Position numbers and translations under genes: made by a program. Below the pieces are notes generated by a model that saw only the letters and a program-made list of their open reading frames with translations, was not told the origin of the DNA and did no database searches. DNA of 64,000 bases from Rhodocollybia butyracea (taxonomy: Eukaryota > Basidiomycota > Agaricomycetes > Agaricales > Omphalotaceae): positions 186,001 through 250,000 of the forward strand of contig JADNRY010000044.1 in the NCBI GenBank assembly GCA_015501585.1. Direction: 5' to 3'. Of this stretch, positions 27,025 to 37,544 are shown one piece after another; position 1 is the stretch's first letter, and each line of letters opens with the position of its first letter.

Positions 27025-27854
27025 ATGGCCCCTACACGTCTTCTTATCATCAACCCCAACTCCTCCAAATCAGTCACCGATGGTCTCGAGGAAGTACTCC
27101 AAGCTCCTCCCCAGACCGAACTCACGTTCTACACCGCTCCTAGCAATGCGCCGCCATCGATCAACGATATGGTTACTGGAAATTTGTCTGCGACGGCATG
27201 TTTTCTAGACATCAAGGAAAAGAAGCTCCTGGACAAATTCGATGGGTTTTTAGTCTGCTGCTGCAAGTATCTTATTCTCGCGCGTTGAGAATCATACTGA
27301 TTTTGCGATCCTCAGTCTCTGACCATCCTTTGACATACATGCTTCGTGAAACAACTTCCAAACCTGTCATTGGCATTTTTGAAAGTGCAATTACTCAATC
27401 CCTTTTACTTGGGAAGCGCTTTGGGATTGTGACAACTGGAACAGGGTACCAGGCGGACATTCGCAAGGGCGTGCAAGCATTTATGGGTGGCCATTCTCAG
27501 AGGTTTGCTGGGCTTGTTACGACTGGTCTTGGAGTGGTCGAGCTACGAGAGGGTGATCGCCAGAAAATCGAGGCCAATATGAAAGAATATAGTGGGCAGA
27601 TCGCCCGGATGGGCGCCGATGTAATTATATTAGGATGCGCTGGTATGTGGAGTTGTAACACGCAATCTCTATGGTTGATTGAATGTTGCAACTTATCAGG
27701 TATGACCGGAATGGAATCGCTGGTTGTGCAAGGCGCTGCTGAAGCAGATCCTATGGCTCTTCCTGTACTGGTTGTCGACGGTGCAAAGGCTGGTGTAGAA
27801 ATGCTTGCAGGTTTGGTACGATTCTGCTCGTACGCTTCAGTGCCTCCTATGTGA
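27025..27854 (+). CDS. Asp/Glu/hydantoin racemase family protein (DCG1-like)
   Basis: The protein begins MAPTRLLIINPNSSKSVTDG, a hallmark start of the Asp/Glu/hydantoin racemase family. Splicing of 27263-27315 gives LVCCFSDHPLTYMLRE, placing the first catalytic Cys region. The second intron (about 27641-27698) joins VIILGCAG to MTGMESL, giving the second catalytic Cys. Two-Cys chemistry racemises amino acids or hydantoins; yeast DCG1 sits in the allantoin-degradation regulon, so a role in nitrogen catabolism is inferred. The first intron has to use a GC donor: the frame permits GCAAGT at 27263, and the nearby GT gives a stop. The length, about 240 residues, fits the family. Confidence 0.85.
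27263..27315 (+). other. GC-AG intron in the racemase gene
   Basis: The donor is GCAAGT and the acceptor TCAG; the length is 53 bp. Exon 1 ends in phase 1, and joining gives the family segment CCFSDHPL. The only nearby GT donor (27266) is in the wrong phase and leads to a stop. Confidence 0.8.
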
Positions 27855-28174
27855 CCGTACGCAAGAGGCATTCGTCGTATAGCTTGTCGCTTCACCTTCG
27901 AGACAGAACAGCTGTAACAGTTGTATGCAACACTTGACGTCATGAATGGAATCTTCTCGCAAGAAAGTTCTCACGATGTCCACGCAGAAGCGCTGCACAG
28001 CAATCTGATTCGTCTCTGAACATCTGTTTCTTCCTAAACACTGCCCACGCAGGGTTGACGGGGATCGACAACCGCGGTTGGCTCCCCATATTTATCTACA
28101 GCAATTATTTACAGCAATTATTCTTGCTTTCCCATCTCTTCCTCCCTTTCACCCAAACTTTAATGTCTGCCTAA

Positions 28175-29809
28175 ATGGGTTTGGACCTCACTGTTCGGAG
28201 TGCCGGGTCGGAGGGTGTTCTGATTTATGCACTCCCTCCTGCTGTGAGTACTTCTATACCTTACTGGATGTGAATATTTTATTAAATCCGAGTCCTACAG
28301 ATCTCATTATTCTTCTATGGTACGATACACTCTATCTCGTAGTGTCGGTGTATTAATGCTCAGCGGCGTACTCCTCTTTCCCAGCATGTTATCTCCCTCT
28401 TTTCTTTTTCTGCATGGTCATCCTCTACCGCCGAAAACGCGCGTGTTACAAAGCTCATATGGCCGCGATGCTTCTGCTTATCCTTGCGAGCACGGCATCT
28501 GTAATCGTGCAGTGGGTGAACCAAGCTAGAGCGCGATCAGATCCAAACGGGGACGCCTATGTGTTGGTGAAGGACTATACGGTACTTGGAATATATATAT
28601 TCTCAGAGTGAGCTGGTTGTTCGACAATGATCCTTCTGATCTCTGATGATTCGATTTCCAGTGTCATTGCAGATGCTTTGCTAGTCAGTCTCCCTCCGCT
28701 CTCCATCCATCCAAATCGCTAAGCAGTTGTGTAGATTTATCGTTGTTATATTATTTGGAATCGAGATCGACGGGTGGTGTTTCTGCCTGTGCTAGGATTT
28801 GTTGCTAATATTGGTGAGTCGAGCATATCTATACTCCAGCCGTGTTTAACTTTAGTATGGTGCGATCTATCAGTTATGGGAATCCTAGCAATAACCTTTA
28901 ATGCAAACTTCGTGCTTGAATTTTGGATATTGACCTTTGTGGAGAACATTGCTTTGAGTTCGCTTACTGGTGTGTGTTCTTCGTTTCCCTCGGCCCAATC
29001 CTCACTCTTTCCAGCTGGAAAAATTTGGTATATCAATAATGAAGCTGGGGAAGTCCTTGGCTCCAGCGTGAAGACGAGATATAATATGATAGCTGCTATC
29101 ATGTACGTGCCCTGTCCGTTATATTTCAAGGTCACTGAGGTGATGTGCAATCATTCCCATAGCCTAGAATCTGGGATCGTATACTCCGCTATGGTGCTTG
29201 CGACTTCGATAACATCAATGGCACCCGTCCATAATTTGATATATGCTTCATGTCTGTTAGCGTCTCTAACGCAGATTGTTGTACGTTTCCTCTTAATCTT
29301 TTACCCCACAAATTAAGATCTCCTAACAGGGAATAGCACCTTCCTTGATCGTTATTCGTGTCGCTCTAGGTGTTGACACGCACGATGTGGTCTCTTCCAT
29401 TGCCATCATGGCCAGCAGTCATACCGCTACCCACTCGAATGATTCGGCCTCTGGTGATAATGGTTCCGAGGCGCTATTGGATATGTCGGCTTTAATAACC
29501 CCGCGGATGAGGGAGGTTGCAGACTTGGAAGAAGGACACGGTCAACTTGCTCGAGCTCCAAATTCCCTTAAAGTTAGCCACGGTCATAGCTCTCGTAGCA
29601 GATCCTCGAAATACGCTCTCCTTACCAATGAAGATGAAAGTGAAAATGAAACTATTCGGGACGAATCCCCCTCGCCTGGCCTCACACCCAATGCTCAGCA
29701 AGTGGAATTCGGGGGGAGAGAGGCGATGGAATATCCAGGACTGAAAGATGAAGACAATACTCGGGTGTTGGACGAGAGGACATCGGGGACAGTTGAAAAC
29801 GGACAATAA
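28175..29809 (+). CDS. seven-helix membrane protein, basidiomycete family
   Basis: Joined exons give an N-terminus MGLDLTVRSAGSEGV followed by about seven hydrophobic segments: AISLFFYACYLPLFFFCMVI, HMAAMLLLILASTASVIV, VLGIYIFSDVIADALLIYRC, VVFLPVLGFVANI, SVMGILAITFNANFVL, YSAMVLATSITSMAPVHNLI and ASLTQIVGIAPSLIVIRVAL. DALLIYRCYIIWNRDRR and GIAPSLIVIRVALG are recurring features of a large family of unannotated agaric membrane proteins. A hydrophilic Ser/Glu-rich tail of about 135 residues follows (29400-29809) and is likely cytosolic. Seven helices suggest a receptor-like fold, but no ligand or G-protein motif is visible. The start ATG at 28175 is the best fit; about 320 bp upstream shows no clear earlier exon. 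Confidence 0.75.
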
Positions 29810-30428
29810 ACTATAATCAGTGTTCATATAGTAATTCTGCTGTAAAGCTTGTACAAACCTCTAGTAAAAAGCTGTCGAATTCAGACGCCTATGTCTATTT
29901 TGGGAAAGCGATGGTACCTATATGCATTCGGCCACGATTGCATCCATGATTCCATAGTGGCGCATTGCTAAAAGGAATTTCTGCCACATATAGGCTACCA
30001 CTATCCTGTTTTAACCCTATTCTCTTCCAGGCTATCTTCTGGTCTGTGAAAACCCGACATAGTAGGATAAGTGTACGTATACCTATCATGAGGCATTGAT
30101 GATTCTCGTTTCTCGATACGTCTGCCGAAGTTATCATATTAGTTGCCGAAGCTTTAAACTCAAATTGCTGTATTGTGGTTGCTGTTGGCGGTGGTGGTGC
30201 TTGAGGGGCCTAAATCTTTGGGCAGATTGGGCCTAACTCGGATTATCTTCTTCAAATTCTTGCTACAGAATTCGTCGCGTCGCGTCAAAACGTAATTAGC
30301 GCGAAGGTTTACAACGTGGGAGTTGGCGCATGACTCAATCTGTTTCCCATTTATACCAACGCTCAAACGCCACAATCTGAACGAACTCCCTTCCTTTCAA
30401 TTCTCTAGTACTGCTTGGTTTTCCAACG
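29810..30428. other. intergenic region, no gene recognised
   Basis: About 620 bp lies between the membrane-protein stop and the BTB-protein start, both on the plus strand. The short minus-strand frames here carry no recognisable domain. It should contain the promoter of the BTB gene. Confidence 0.5.
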
Positions 30429-31982
30429 ATGATTATTCCGGAAACCAAGTCTTTGCACTCTGTCTCCAAGACGAATACAGATAGGATAGAAGAAACTCCT
30501 CGAGTCTCGAGCCCATTGTCAGATTATGATGGTGTTCTGTTGAGCTCTCCATCCAACCGTAGCGAGTCCAGGTCCCATATAACTGTTTCGACACCTCCAC
30601 CGCAACTAGACTTTAATGATTTTCCTGCTGTACCAGAGCGTAGCAGTACCATATACCAGCCTGTCACTCACCGTTATCCATGGCGACAGCTATCCTACAT
30701 CAGACCGCCTACTCCTCCCACATCTTATACGCCGTCTGACAACGGTATTCGTCCACTGGAAATAGCCGACTCACTCACACTGTTCACGCCCAAGGGCCGG
30801 CTAGAGGTGCGCGCAAGTAGCCCTGCTTCTCGTTTGTCAACGCCACAGTCGTTATACACTGTAAACGGTGAACCTGAGAACAGTTCTCGACCTCCAAGGG
30901 AACCATTGACTGTGGTCACTCCTCCGTCCACTGCTAACTCTCCTTATATCCCTCCGCCTCCCATCCCAAGACGCCCACGTCCTCTGACCCCGGACTCACC
31001 TACGAGCTCACTCTTTCGGTTTCCGGATATTGCTTATCATCCGCCTCCCTTTCCTCCATTCATGAGGCAATCTCCATTACTACCCTTATCCCCTGTTCAC
31101 AATGGTCGGCATGCTGATCCATGGTCAACTCCTTTGTTCTCGCCTTCTCCGCGGTTTGATCGTACTCCGAACCCAATTTCGAATACGATGCACCCTTGGA
31201 ACTCCCCCGCTTGCCCATTTATTCCTCCTGTGATTCCTTGTACTCCGGGAGAAAACATGTACCCTCCTTTGCTTCCACCTGGGTTTGTTCCGCACTTGCA
31301 GTCAGGCTTAGGTCCGAGTCCGTGGCTCAGCCCGAGTACTAAATGCCATGAAAGATTTTTCTTCAGTGATGCAACTTTTCTTATTGAGGTAAGCATTGCA
31401 CGAGTCTACGAGTTAATGTTTTCTAATACGTATTATTCAGGTAAAGGATACCGCGTACAGAATCCACGCCCATTTTATTCAGCAGCATGCCCCGCTGTTG
31501 TGCACGTATCCTCCGTTAAGGCCGCCAGTTACTCGACTTTACGGAATTGAGCCTCACCAGTTTGAGCTTGTCCTTTCACTGTTTTATCCGAAGTGAGTCT
31601 CTTCTTTCCCATCCGCTAGGTGGGCCTCAGACACTAATGAACACGCAGAAATATTCTTGAGCATGAGCCTCAATCTTTGGCTGATTGGTCCTCTGTTCTC
31701 CATGTTGCCCACAGCTACAGCATGGGGCAGATTCGTACACTTGCCATATCGAAGCTCGAAAGCCTCACTTCCGCTGCAGAAAAGATTGAGCTGGCTAACA
31801 AATATGATGTAAAAGATTGGCTCGTGTCTGCTTACCTCGAACTTTCGCTGAGGCTGGAGGGGTTGAGTGTGGATGAAGGAAGCAAGGTTGGTCATAGAGG
31901 TGCTACGATGATCGCAAATATGAAGCAGCAAGTAGTCGAGGGCATCAAAAGATTTGTTGAGTTTGAGACAATGTACGAGTAA
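30429..31982 (+). CDS. proline-rich BTB/POZ-domain protein
   Basis: The first exon encodes about 310 residues dominated by Pro, Ser and Thr (for example SPYIPPPPIPRRPRPLTPDS), probably disordered. Two short introns follow (31389-31440 and about 31592-31649), after which the frame reads VKDTAYRIHAHFIQQHAPLL, then EPHQFELVLSLFYPKNILEH and VLHVAHSYSMGQIRTLAISK. The last exons match the BTB fold used by many basidiomycete proteins: a strand-helix entry (FFFSDATFLIEVKDTAYRIH), the exposed middle loop, and the C-terminal helices. BTB domains mediate homodimerisation and Cullin-3 binding in known members; the partner here is unknown. The protein ends VEFETMYE. Confidence 0.8.
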
Positions 31983-32202
31983 TTATAAAGGAAACGGGCT
32001 CATTTGTATGTTTTGTTGCCGGTTTTGTTTTCGTATTTGTATAGTATGGATGTAAGTAAATATATGCACATGGGACGAAAGTGTGTGCACTGGCGAAAGA
32101 TGAGTGTAAGCTTACTTGAGACGCAGCGCGTATAGGTTTTAAGATTAAAAAGCTATTGACCTGGCCTGCGTTGGTTGTAACCCAGATTGTACGTCTAAGC
32201 AG

Positions 32203-32220
32203 TCAATCCGACCTGCCTGG
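32203..32220 (-). repeat. truncated tRNA-Tyr 3' fragment
   Basis: This stretch repeats the 3' end of the tRNA-Tyr lying 130 bp away: 16 bases are shared (ATCCGACCTGCCTGG plus the next T). The bases just beyond match after C-to-T and G-to-A changes. It carries only the acceptor strand and part of the T arm. Confidence 0.6.
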
Positions 32221-32333
32221 TTTAAACTAACAGTTGCAAACCGTTGAAGAGAATTCTATACTTCCGCGCAAGCCACATGTTCACCTTTTTTGAGCCCAAA
32301 AAAAATTTCTTTCTGGGTAAAATAACATACTCA

Positions 32334-32421
32334 TCCGACCTGCCTGGTTCGAACAGGCGACCCCGAGATGAAGTGTTTAGCCTGTTACAGTCTCGTGCTC
32401 TTCCAACTGAGCTAAGGTCGG
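32334..32421 (-). tRNA. tRNA-Tyr (anticodon GTA), with 15-nt intron
   Basis: On the minus strand the gene folds as a full cloverleaf: a 7-bp acceptor stem CCGACCT/AGGTCGG with discriminator A; a D arm with TTAGCTCAGTTGGAAGAGC; anticodon stem CGAGA/TCTCG; and a T arm GCCTG-TTCGAAC-CAGGC. The anticodon GTA is at 32386-32388. The intron at 32370-32384 follows position 37, the standard nuclear site, and tRNA-Tyr genes normally have one. A-box and B-box (GTTCGAACC) promoters are internal. Confidence 0.92.
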
Positions 32422-32762
32422 CTTGATTAAAGAGGAATAGCACTGGACAAGTCGGCGAAATATCTAACTAAAAGCACATTACAGTTATTCAACAGGCAAG
32501 TGAAGCGTAAGTTCAGCGACTTACACGACATTGAATCTGTACAGCTTTGATCGATCGACGATCGATTATCATCGAAGGAAATTCGGGCCGCCGAAGCCAA
32601 CTGGTCCAAGTGAAGTATCGCAAAGTAATATTTCCGTGTGCATGATTTCAAAACTATTGTACCAAAGCTACTCTGCCATCAAGAAGTTATCGACGCTGGT
32701 GATATTCATTCGGCCGACTCTGTAGAGGTGGAAGCCTGAGCAGTCTGCAATACGATGTAAAT

Positions 32763-33341
32763 TCAATGCCACCCGTAGATGAAACCAAGATACCTTTTTT
32801 CTCTTTTTCTTGGGTTCTTTTTCTTCTTTGCTCTCCCTTCACTCTCTTCGACTTCGCCCTCAGGGAGATGCCTCACGTTCATTGATGCGACAAATCTTTT
32901 CCAATGATCAGCGGTTGGGAACGCTTCATCGAGTTCCTCTGCAAGCTTTCGCGAATTTTTCTTTCTAGCTCGATCTGTAACCTCAACCTGAGGGTATGCG
33001 ATTATACCCCTTGTCGGGATGGCTTGCGGGATAGGAACGGGAACTGAAAAGTCACGTGGTTTTTCTGGACGTATTGCCGAGTAGAGTACAGAGCCTGATG
33101 CAGCAGGAGTTGGAGGATATGTAGGCATAGGAATCATCGGCAACGTTGGAGAACGTGATACAGCAGAGGCTGGAGGACGTGTAGGCACAGGAATCATTGG
33201 CAGCGTTGGAGAGCGTAATGCTGATGTTTCTTGCTTTGCCTGGATAAAACGAGACCGACCGCGGCCACGGCCAGCCTGAGCTGGTGCTGCGGACGACGCT
33301 GGAGCCTTGGGTGCACGAAAACCTTCATTAGCATTATCCAT
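32763..33341 (-). CDS. hypothetical basic, proline-rich protein
   Basis: A single-exon frame of 192 residues starts at an ATG and has an RG-rich segment (AGRGRGRSRF), a Pro-rich middle in which a motif of about 22 residues (RSPTLPMIPVPTRPP and its neighbours) occurs twice, and a conserved-looking C-terminal part (RKKNSRKLAEELDEAFPTAD, HWKRFVASMNVRHLPEGEVE) ending in a Lys/Arg cluster. I do not recognise the family. The RG and KR clusters suggest a nuclear or nucleolar RNA-associated protein, but that is inference. It lies between the tRNA and the F-box duplication. The even codon use and lack of internal stops make it probably real. Confidence 0.55.
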   Translation of the reverse strand: MDNANEGFRAPKAPASSAAPAQAGRGRGRSRFIQAKQETSALRSPTLPMIPVPTRPPASAVSRSPTLPMIPMPTYPPTPAASGSVLYSAIRPEKPRDFSVPVPIPQAIPTRGIIAYPQVEVTDRARKKNSRKLAEELDEAFPTADHWKRFVASMNVRHLPEGEVEESEGRAKKKKNPRKREKRYLGFIYGWH

Positions 33342-33582
33342 GAGGAGGAAAGGAAGAAAGAAAAGAATGCTAAGAATGCTTCAAAATTAAAGCAGGAGCT
33401 GTCAAGAAAATTATGATGGTAAAATCGGGCCACCAAGTGCTCAACGTCAATGTTCAACACCCACCAGTTGGCTACGTGCACTGAACCATTGTATTCAAAG
33501 AACAGAGGGTATAAGCCTAAGAGGCATTGCGGCGAGTGCCGCTTGAACAAACAAACACTGTGATGAGCGCCATTGACGGTTC

Positions 33583-34134
33583 AAGCTTAAGCCTATGCCC
33601 GTGGAGAGGCTGAGAAAGATATAAGATGAGAGCGAAAGATACACCATTGCTGGCAATCACGACGGTCTGACAGTCTGACTCTGAAAACCCACAAATAACG
33701 CGTCCGTGGCAAGGTATGTGACATCAAGTTAGCCTAGCCGTACGCGTCCTGTAGTTACAGCAAAGAAGAGCCGGCAAATTAGGCGCTAGCGATAAGAATT
33801 TGGGTCCACCAGGTATTCGTAGTTGATTGTCAAAGTCCTTTGGAACTCTCCGCCACAGGGTGTTAAGATGGGCTCGGGCGATTAGTTGTAGCTGGGTGAG
33901 CCGGTTTTCATCCAAAATTCATAAGCGTTTGGCTGTGGCCGCGATTTTCTGGCAAAAGCGAGATACGCCTGAAAGCGACACTTTTCCAACAAGACAGCGT
34001 ACAACATGCATTCCATGTACATACTTATATACCTCGGGTACGGATCAATATCATACCAGTCGGTCACGTGACATCCGAAGTGAGGGCTCACGTGACTGTA
34101 CCACACGTTGTGACATCGTCACGTCCTCGCTCTT
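33583..34134. repeat. upstream arm of the F-box tandem duplication, copy A
   Basis: This non-coding sequence recurs, diverged, at 41989-42310 and again just before 43561. Shared landmarks include TAAGCCTATGCCCGTGGAG at 33588 (TAGGCCTATGCCCGTGGAG near 41996) and TAGTTGATTGTCAAAGTC near 33820 and 42120. It shows the duplication took in promoter sequence, not just the gene. Confidence 0.75.
34065..34094 (+). promoter_or_regulatory. paired CACGTG sites upstream of F-box copy A
   Basis: CACGTG occurs at 34065-34070 and 34089-34094, both in the context TCACGTGAC, 24 bp start to start and about 41-70 bp before the ATG. The same pair with the same spacing precedes copy B although the DNA between has diverged. 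Such sites bind bHLH factors (Cbf1/Pho4/USF type). Confidence 0.5.
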
Positions 34135-34264
34135 ATGAAAACGCCCGGCCAATCCACCCTTCCACCCGCAAATTCACTAACTGAACAAGATTCAGACTCG
34201 GAATTTGAGCATGAAATAGATCTACACAACGATGAGTCCGACCAGAGTGATTATGACACGACAG

Positions 34265-34319
34265 GCAAGTTTCTCCCTGTTCTATTCATTTCGAATTAAC
34301 TACTTAACATAACACTCAG
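34265..34319 (+). other. probable GC-AG first intron of F-box copy A
   Basis: The donor context is CAG|GCAAGT and the acceptor CTCAG; joining is in phase 1. Copy B has the equivalent intron at 43694-43748 with GCAAGC. A GT donor about 19 bp upstream is in the same phase in both copies and cannot be excluded. Confidence 0.5.
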
Positions 34320-34449
34320 GAAGAAATGCTGATCAGCCTGCCAAAAAAAAAGCGCAAGGTTTCAGCTCCAAAGAAGAACGCTTCTGGTAAGGAGAACTCG
34401 GAAGAACTTACTCTATCTACGTTATCATTAGATCTTCTTTATGAGGTAT

Positions 34450-34468
34450 GATAGATAGATAGATAGAT
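34450..34468. repeat. (GATA)n tail at the LINE 3' end
   Basis: Four to five tandem GATA units abut the junction between the F-box intron and the LINE. On the element's own strand this is a 3'-terminal tetranucleotide tail, used by some LINEs in place of poly(A). Confidence 0.7.
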
Positions 34469-34874
34469 TACATGGCCCAAACGATAATAAAATCGCCTGC
34501 GGTCCCGTAAAGGAAACGGCCGGTCCTTGTACCCACATAGACAGCGAGCTCAACTCCCGAAGAGAAGGTAGACTGTCAGGCGGGGACAGGGATGGTAGCA
34601 GGCCTAAGGTAAAGTAAAGGCTAGCTTAGTACCTGATTACATAGTGAAATAGATCGTGCATTAGACCCCAGCAGAGAAGAGGAAGGGTGATAGGGCAAAA
34701 CCATGTCCCCATGCAGGCGTAACCGTGCTGTGGCCTTTTCGGCTCTTGCCGGATCATGGACAGCATCTCGCGTAGTCCTCGTCTACAGGAGATGCCAAAT
34801 CCCACGCAACTGGCGACAAAACCAGCGCACCACCACCCAGGGATGTCATGCACATTACTAGAAGTACCATGCAA

Positions 34875-37544
34875 TCAAGAGGAAACATCGTCAGAGTCAC
34901 TACTCTCTCCCTCAGATCCATAAGAAACTCGATTCCCGGTCAACGATGCAGACCAAATTTGAACAGCCCCATGAATAAACTTTGCTGTGGTGGGAACCGC
35001 GGTCCATGAGAAAATAGCTTGCTTAAGTAGAGAAATCGCGTCGCTGTCACTGAGTGGAAACAGTGGATGAAGATTTGGAATGGAAACCGCAACAAGAGTG
35101 CGAAAGTTGTTGCGGATCGGAATGAGTTCTGGAATGCCTCTGCACAATAGAAGTACATGTTCGGGAGTTTCGAAAGGAGCATGACATTGGCGACAAGAAA
35201 GGAGTGCTGGTGATTGACCTGGACTTAAAGAGCATTTTCCTGGAGTTGCACGAAACATTCCCGGGGCCAAGGAACCACATAAGAGACGAGTGAGAGAGTG
35301 ACGGTGACGAAAGTTCGTGACTAGATGGAGGTAGTGTCGCAAATGCAGTGAAATTGCAATCGGCGGGTCATGCTCCATAGGTTCCAAACACCCCCGTAAT
35401 AAGCGCAACTTGTGTAAACTATCGAGGTCATCGTCCAGCCGGCGTATCGCCAATGTTTTGATGTTATGGATAATGGTATCGATTGATGATGTCGTCAGGT
35501 CTTCCAGAGCAGGAAGTCGATAATGGGAACCAGGTAAGTTGGCTAAAACCCAATCAACATCCATCAACCAGCAAGAACTGCCCCTCGACCGAAGAACATT
35601 GTTGGCTTGTAATGCAAGAGCAACCAGAGTGTCATCTGGGCATGAGATGGTATAGGACAGAAATTTGAGATTAAGTTCGAGACGTCGAGTATGGAGGGGG
35701 AGAAGACCGAGCTCAGTGAAGAGAGGAGAGATAGTGGAATTACGAGGAAGTCCGAGAATGCGGCGTAGGCAACTGAGTTGCATGTTATACAGCGGATTAC
35801 AAGAAGTTGGCTCAACGTCCAAAGCAACATCACAACCATGTGTCAAATGACAATCTACTAGGGCGACATACAAGTCCCTAGCGATATGTGGAGGGATTCG
35901 TTGTCTTCCTACTAGACGCTCGCAACCGAAAACACTTCTAGCACATACCACCGCTGATTGCAATTTCTTCTTGTAGTGGCTTGCGAAAATATCACGCGAA
36001 GTGGACTGGAGCCAAACTCCAACATATGGCCAACTGTCCTTCACATGAAGCGGAGACCCGGAGAGTGTGATTATGGGAAGAGGCTCGGGTACGGGGCCAA
36101 AGATCATAAAGACCGACTTTTTTGTGTCCAACGTGAGGAAGTTCTCATTGCACCAGGATTCTAACTCCCGCAGGTGTCTCTGAAGTCCGAGCGAGGTGCG
36201 TGAGATAATGGCAATGTCGTCTGCATGCTCGAGATGGGAAATCGGAACTCCACAAAGGGAGGCGTCTTGTGGATCCAGATCAAGCTGCAGGGATGAAAGA
36301 AAGAGGTTCCAGAGCGTAGGCGAAGCAGGGTCACCCATTAGTACGCCACATAGAGCCTGGAAGCTTTCCGAGATTTCCCCCTCCTGTAACACAACATATG
36401 ACATGCGGCTATAGAGAAGTTCGAGCCAATCAAAATACCGGCCAGTCATACGGTAATCATACAACTTGTTCCACAGGCGGTGTTGGTTTGTCGATGGAAA
36501 GGCATTGGATATATCCACAAAAGCCACATACAGAGACTCGCCTCGAGATCTTGTTTCCTCTATCAGAGTAAGCAGAATGAAGACATTATTATTTGTGCGA
36601 TAGTGTTCACAAAACCCGTTCTGAGAAGGTGGGATGATACCCGCAGACTCGGCGGCTTCAGCCAGTTTCATGTGTATGATGAGGGTGAGAAATTTGAGAA
36701 TACAGCTTTCCAGCCTGACTGCCCGATACTCAGTGGCCTGAGAAAAGTCGCGATAACCGTGTTTCCGAATAGCTCTGATCAAGGTTGTTAGCCATGCCGT
36801 TGGAACCTCTCCAGCATCCACACATGCATTGAGGAGATCACACAAAATTGTGTTATCGAGATCCAGGATCCACTCGTAAGAGGAGCCATTGATACCTGCA
36901 GCATGCGATAGTTTGGACGAAATAAGATGAGCTTTGGCCCGTTGAATATCCGCTTCGGTTAGTCGCTCATTTAAAGTGGCGAAGATTGAAGGTATGGATT
37001 TGTTGGTCCGTTTACAAAGCTCACATTCCTGCCGAAGTCGGTCCTGGAGCTCTGGGGAGACATGCGATGGTGGGTTCATGCGCGGTACAAAGCAGTCGAC
37101 CAGATCTGATAATGACACGAGAGAAGGGGCATTTCCCGGGTACCGCAGTCGTTTATATAATCTCCAGAAGGCCCCTGAGTCAGACGCACTTTCCAGTAGT
37201 TGGTCCAATATCCCATCCTGCAGCTGTCTCTTAAAAGAGCGTTCCCTGTGCCGTTGGGGATAGGAATGACTCCGAGTAGGTTTCGGTTTTGAGGATGGCA
37301 CCTGTTCTGGAAGATCTGTGTCAACCTTACAGTATCCGGTCGGAACTGTATGAGGAAGTGGGATTGGTATATGGAAGAAATCGTGGCAGAGTAAGGGATC
37401 GGTAGTGGCAATGATGAGCCTGCTTTGCCAAGTTGTCTGCTGCGTCGTTGTGTTTGTTACCTGAATGGCCCCTGACATAGTGGAAGAAAATGGGAGCTGA
37501 GCGGGCCGAAATCCAGCCTGCAATGATACGAAGGAGGTCACCAT
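34875..37544 (-). CDS. LINE ORF3: reverse transcriptase
   Basis: The frame encodes 889 residues and starts at an ATG inside ORF2's RNase H region, in the +1 frame. Reverse transcriptase blocks are visible: YRAVRLESCILKFLTLI (finger), QNGFCEHYRTNNNVFILLTL, the first catalytic Asp in AFVDISNAFPSTNQHRLW (about residue 344), GVLMGDPASPTLWNLFLSSL, and the catalytic pair in EHADDIAIIS (DNA 36216-36227), then KSVFMIF and a thumb region. The usual Tyr/Phe-Ala-Asp-Asp is here His-Ala-Asp-Asp. Near the C-terminus CRQCHAPFETPEHVLLLCRG forms a Cys/His cluster like the zinc motif found at the end of many LINE reverse transcriptases. The protein ends Ser/Asp-rich. No RNase H is found after the thumb. Confidence 0.88.
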   Translation of the reverse strand: MVTSFVSLQAGFRPAQLPFSSTMSGAIQVTNTTTQQTTWQSRLIIATTDPLLCHDFFHIPIPLPHTVPTGYCKVDTDLPEQVPSSKPKPTRSHSYPQRHRERSFKRQLQDGILDQLLESASDSGAFWRLYKRLRYPGNAPSLVSLSDLVDCFVPRMNPPSHVSPELQDRLRQECELCKRTNKSIPSIFATLNERLTEADIQRAKAHLISSKLSHAAGINGSSYEWILDLDNTILCDLLNACVDAGEVPTAWLTTLIRAIRKHGYRDFSQATEYRAVRLESCILKFLTLIIHMKLAEAAESAGIIPPSQNGFCEHYRTNNNVFILLTLIEETRSRGESLYVAFVDISNAFPSTNQHRLWNKLYDYRMTGRYFDWLELLYSRMSYVVLQEGEISESFQALCGVLMGDPASPTLWNLFLSSLQLDLDPQDASLCGVPISHLEHADDIAIISRTSLGLQRHLRELESWCNENFLTLDTKKSVFMIFGPVPEPLPIITLSGSPLHVKDSWPYVGVWLQSTSRDIFASHYKKKLQSAVVCARSVFGCERLVGRQRIPPHIARDLYVALVDCHLTHGCDVALDVEPTSCNPLYNMQLSCLRRILGLPRNSTISPLFTELGLLPLHTRRLELNLKFLSYTISCPDDTLVALALQANNVLRSRGSSCWLMDVDWVLANLPGSHYRLPALEDLTTSSIDTIIHNIKTLAIRRLDDDLDSLHKLRLLRGCLEPMEHDPPIAISLHLRHYLHLVTNFRHRHSLTRLLCGSLAPGMFRATPGKCSLSPGQSPALLSCRQCHAPFETPEHVLLLCRGIPELIPIRNNFRTLVAVSIPNLHPLFPLSDSDAISLLKQAIFSWTAVPTTAKFIHGAVQIWSASLTGNRVSYGSEGESSDSDDVSS

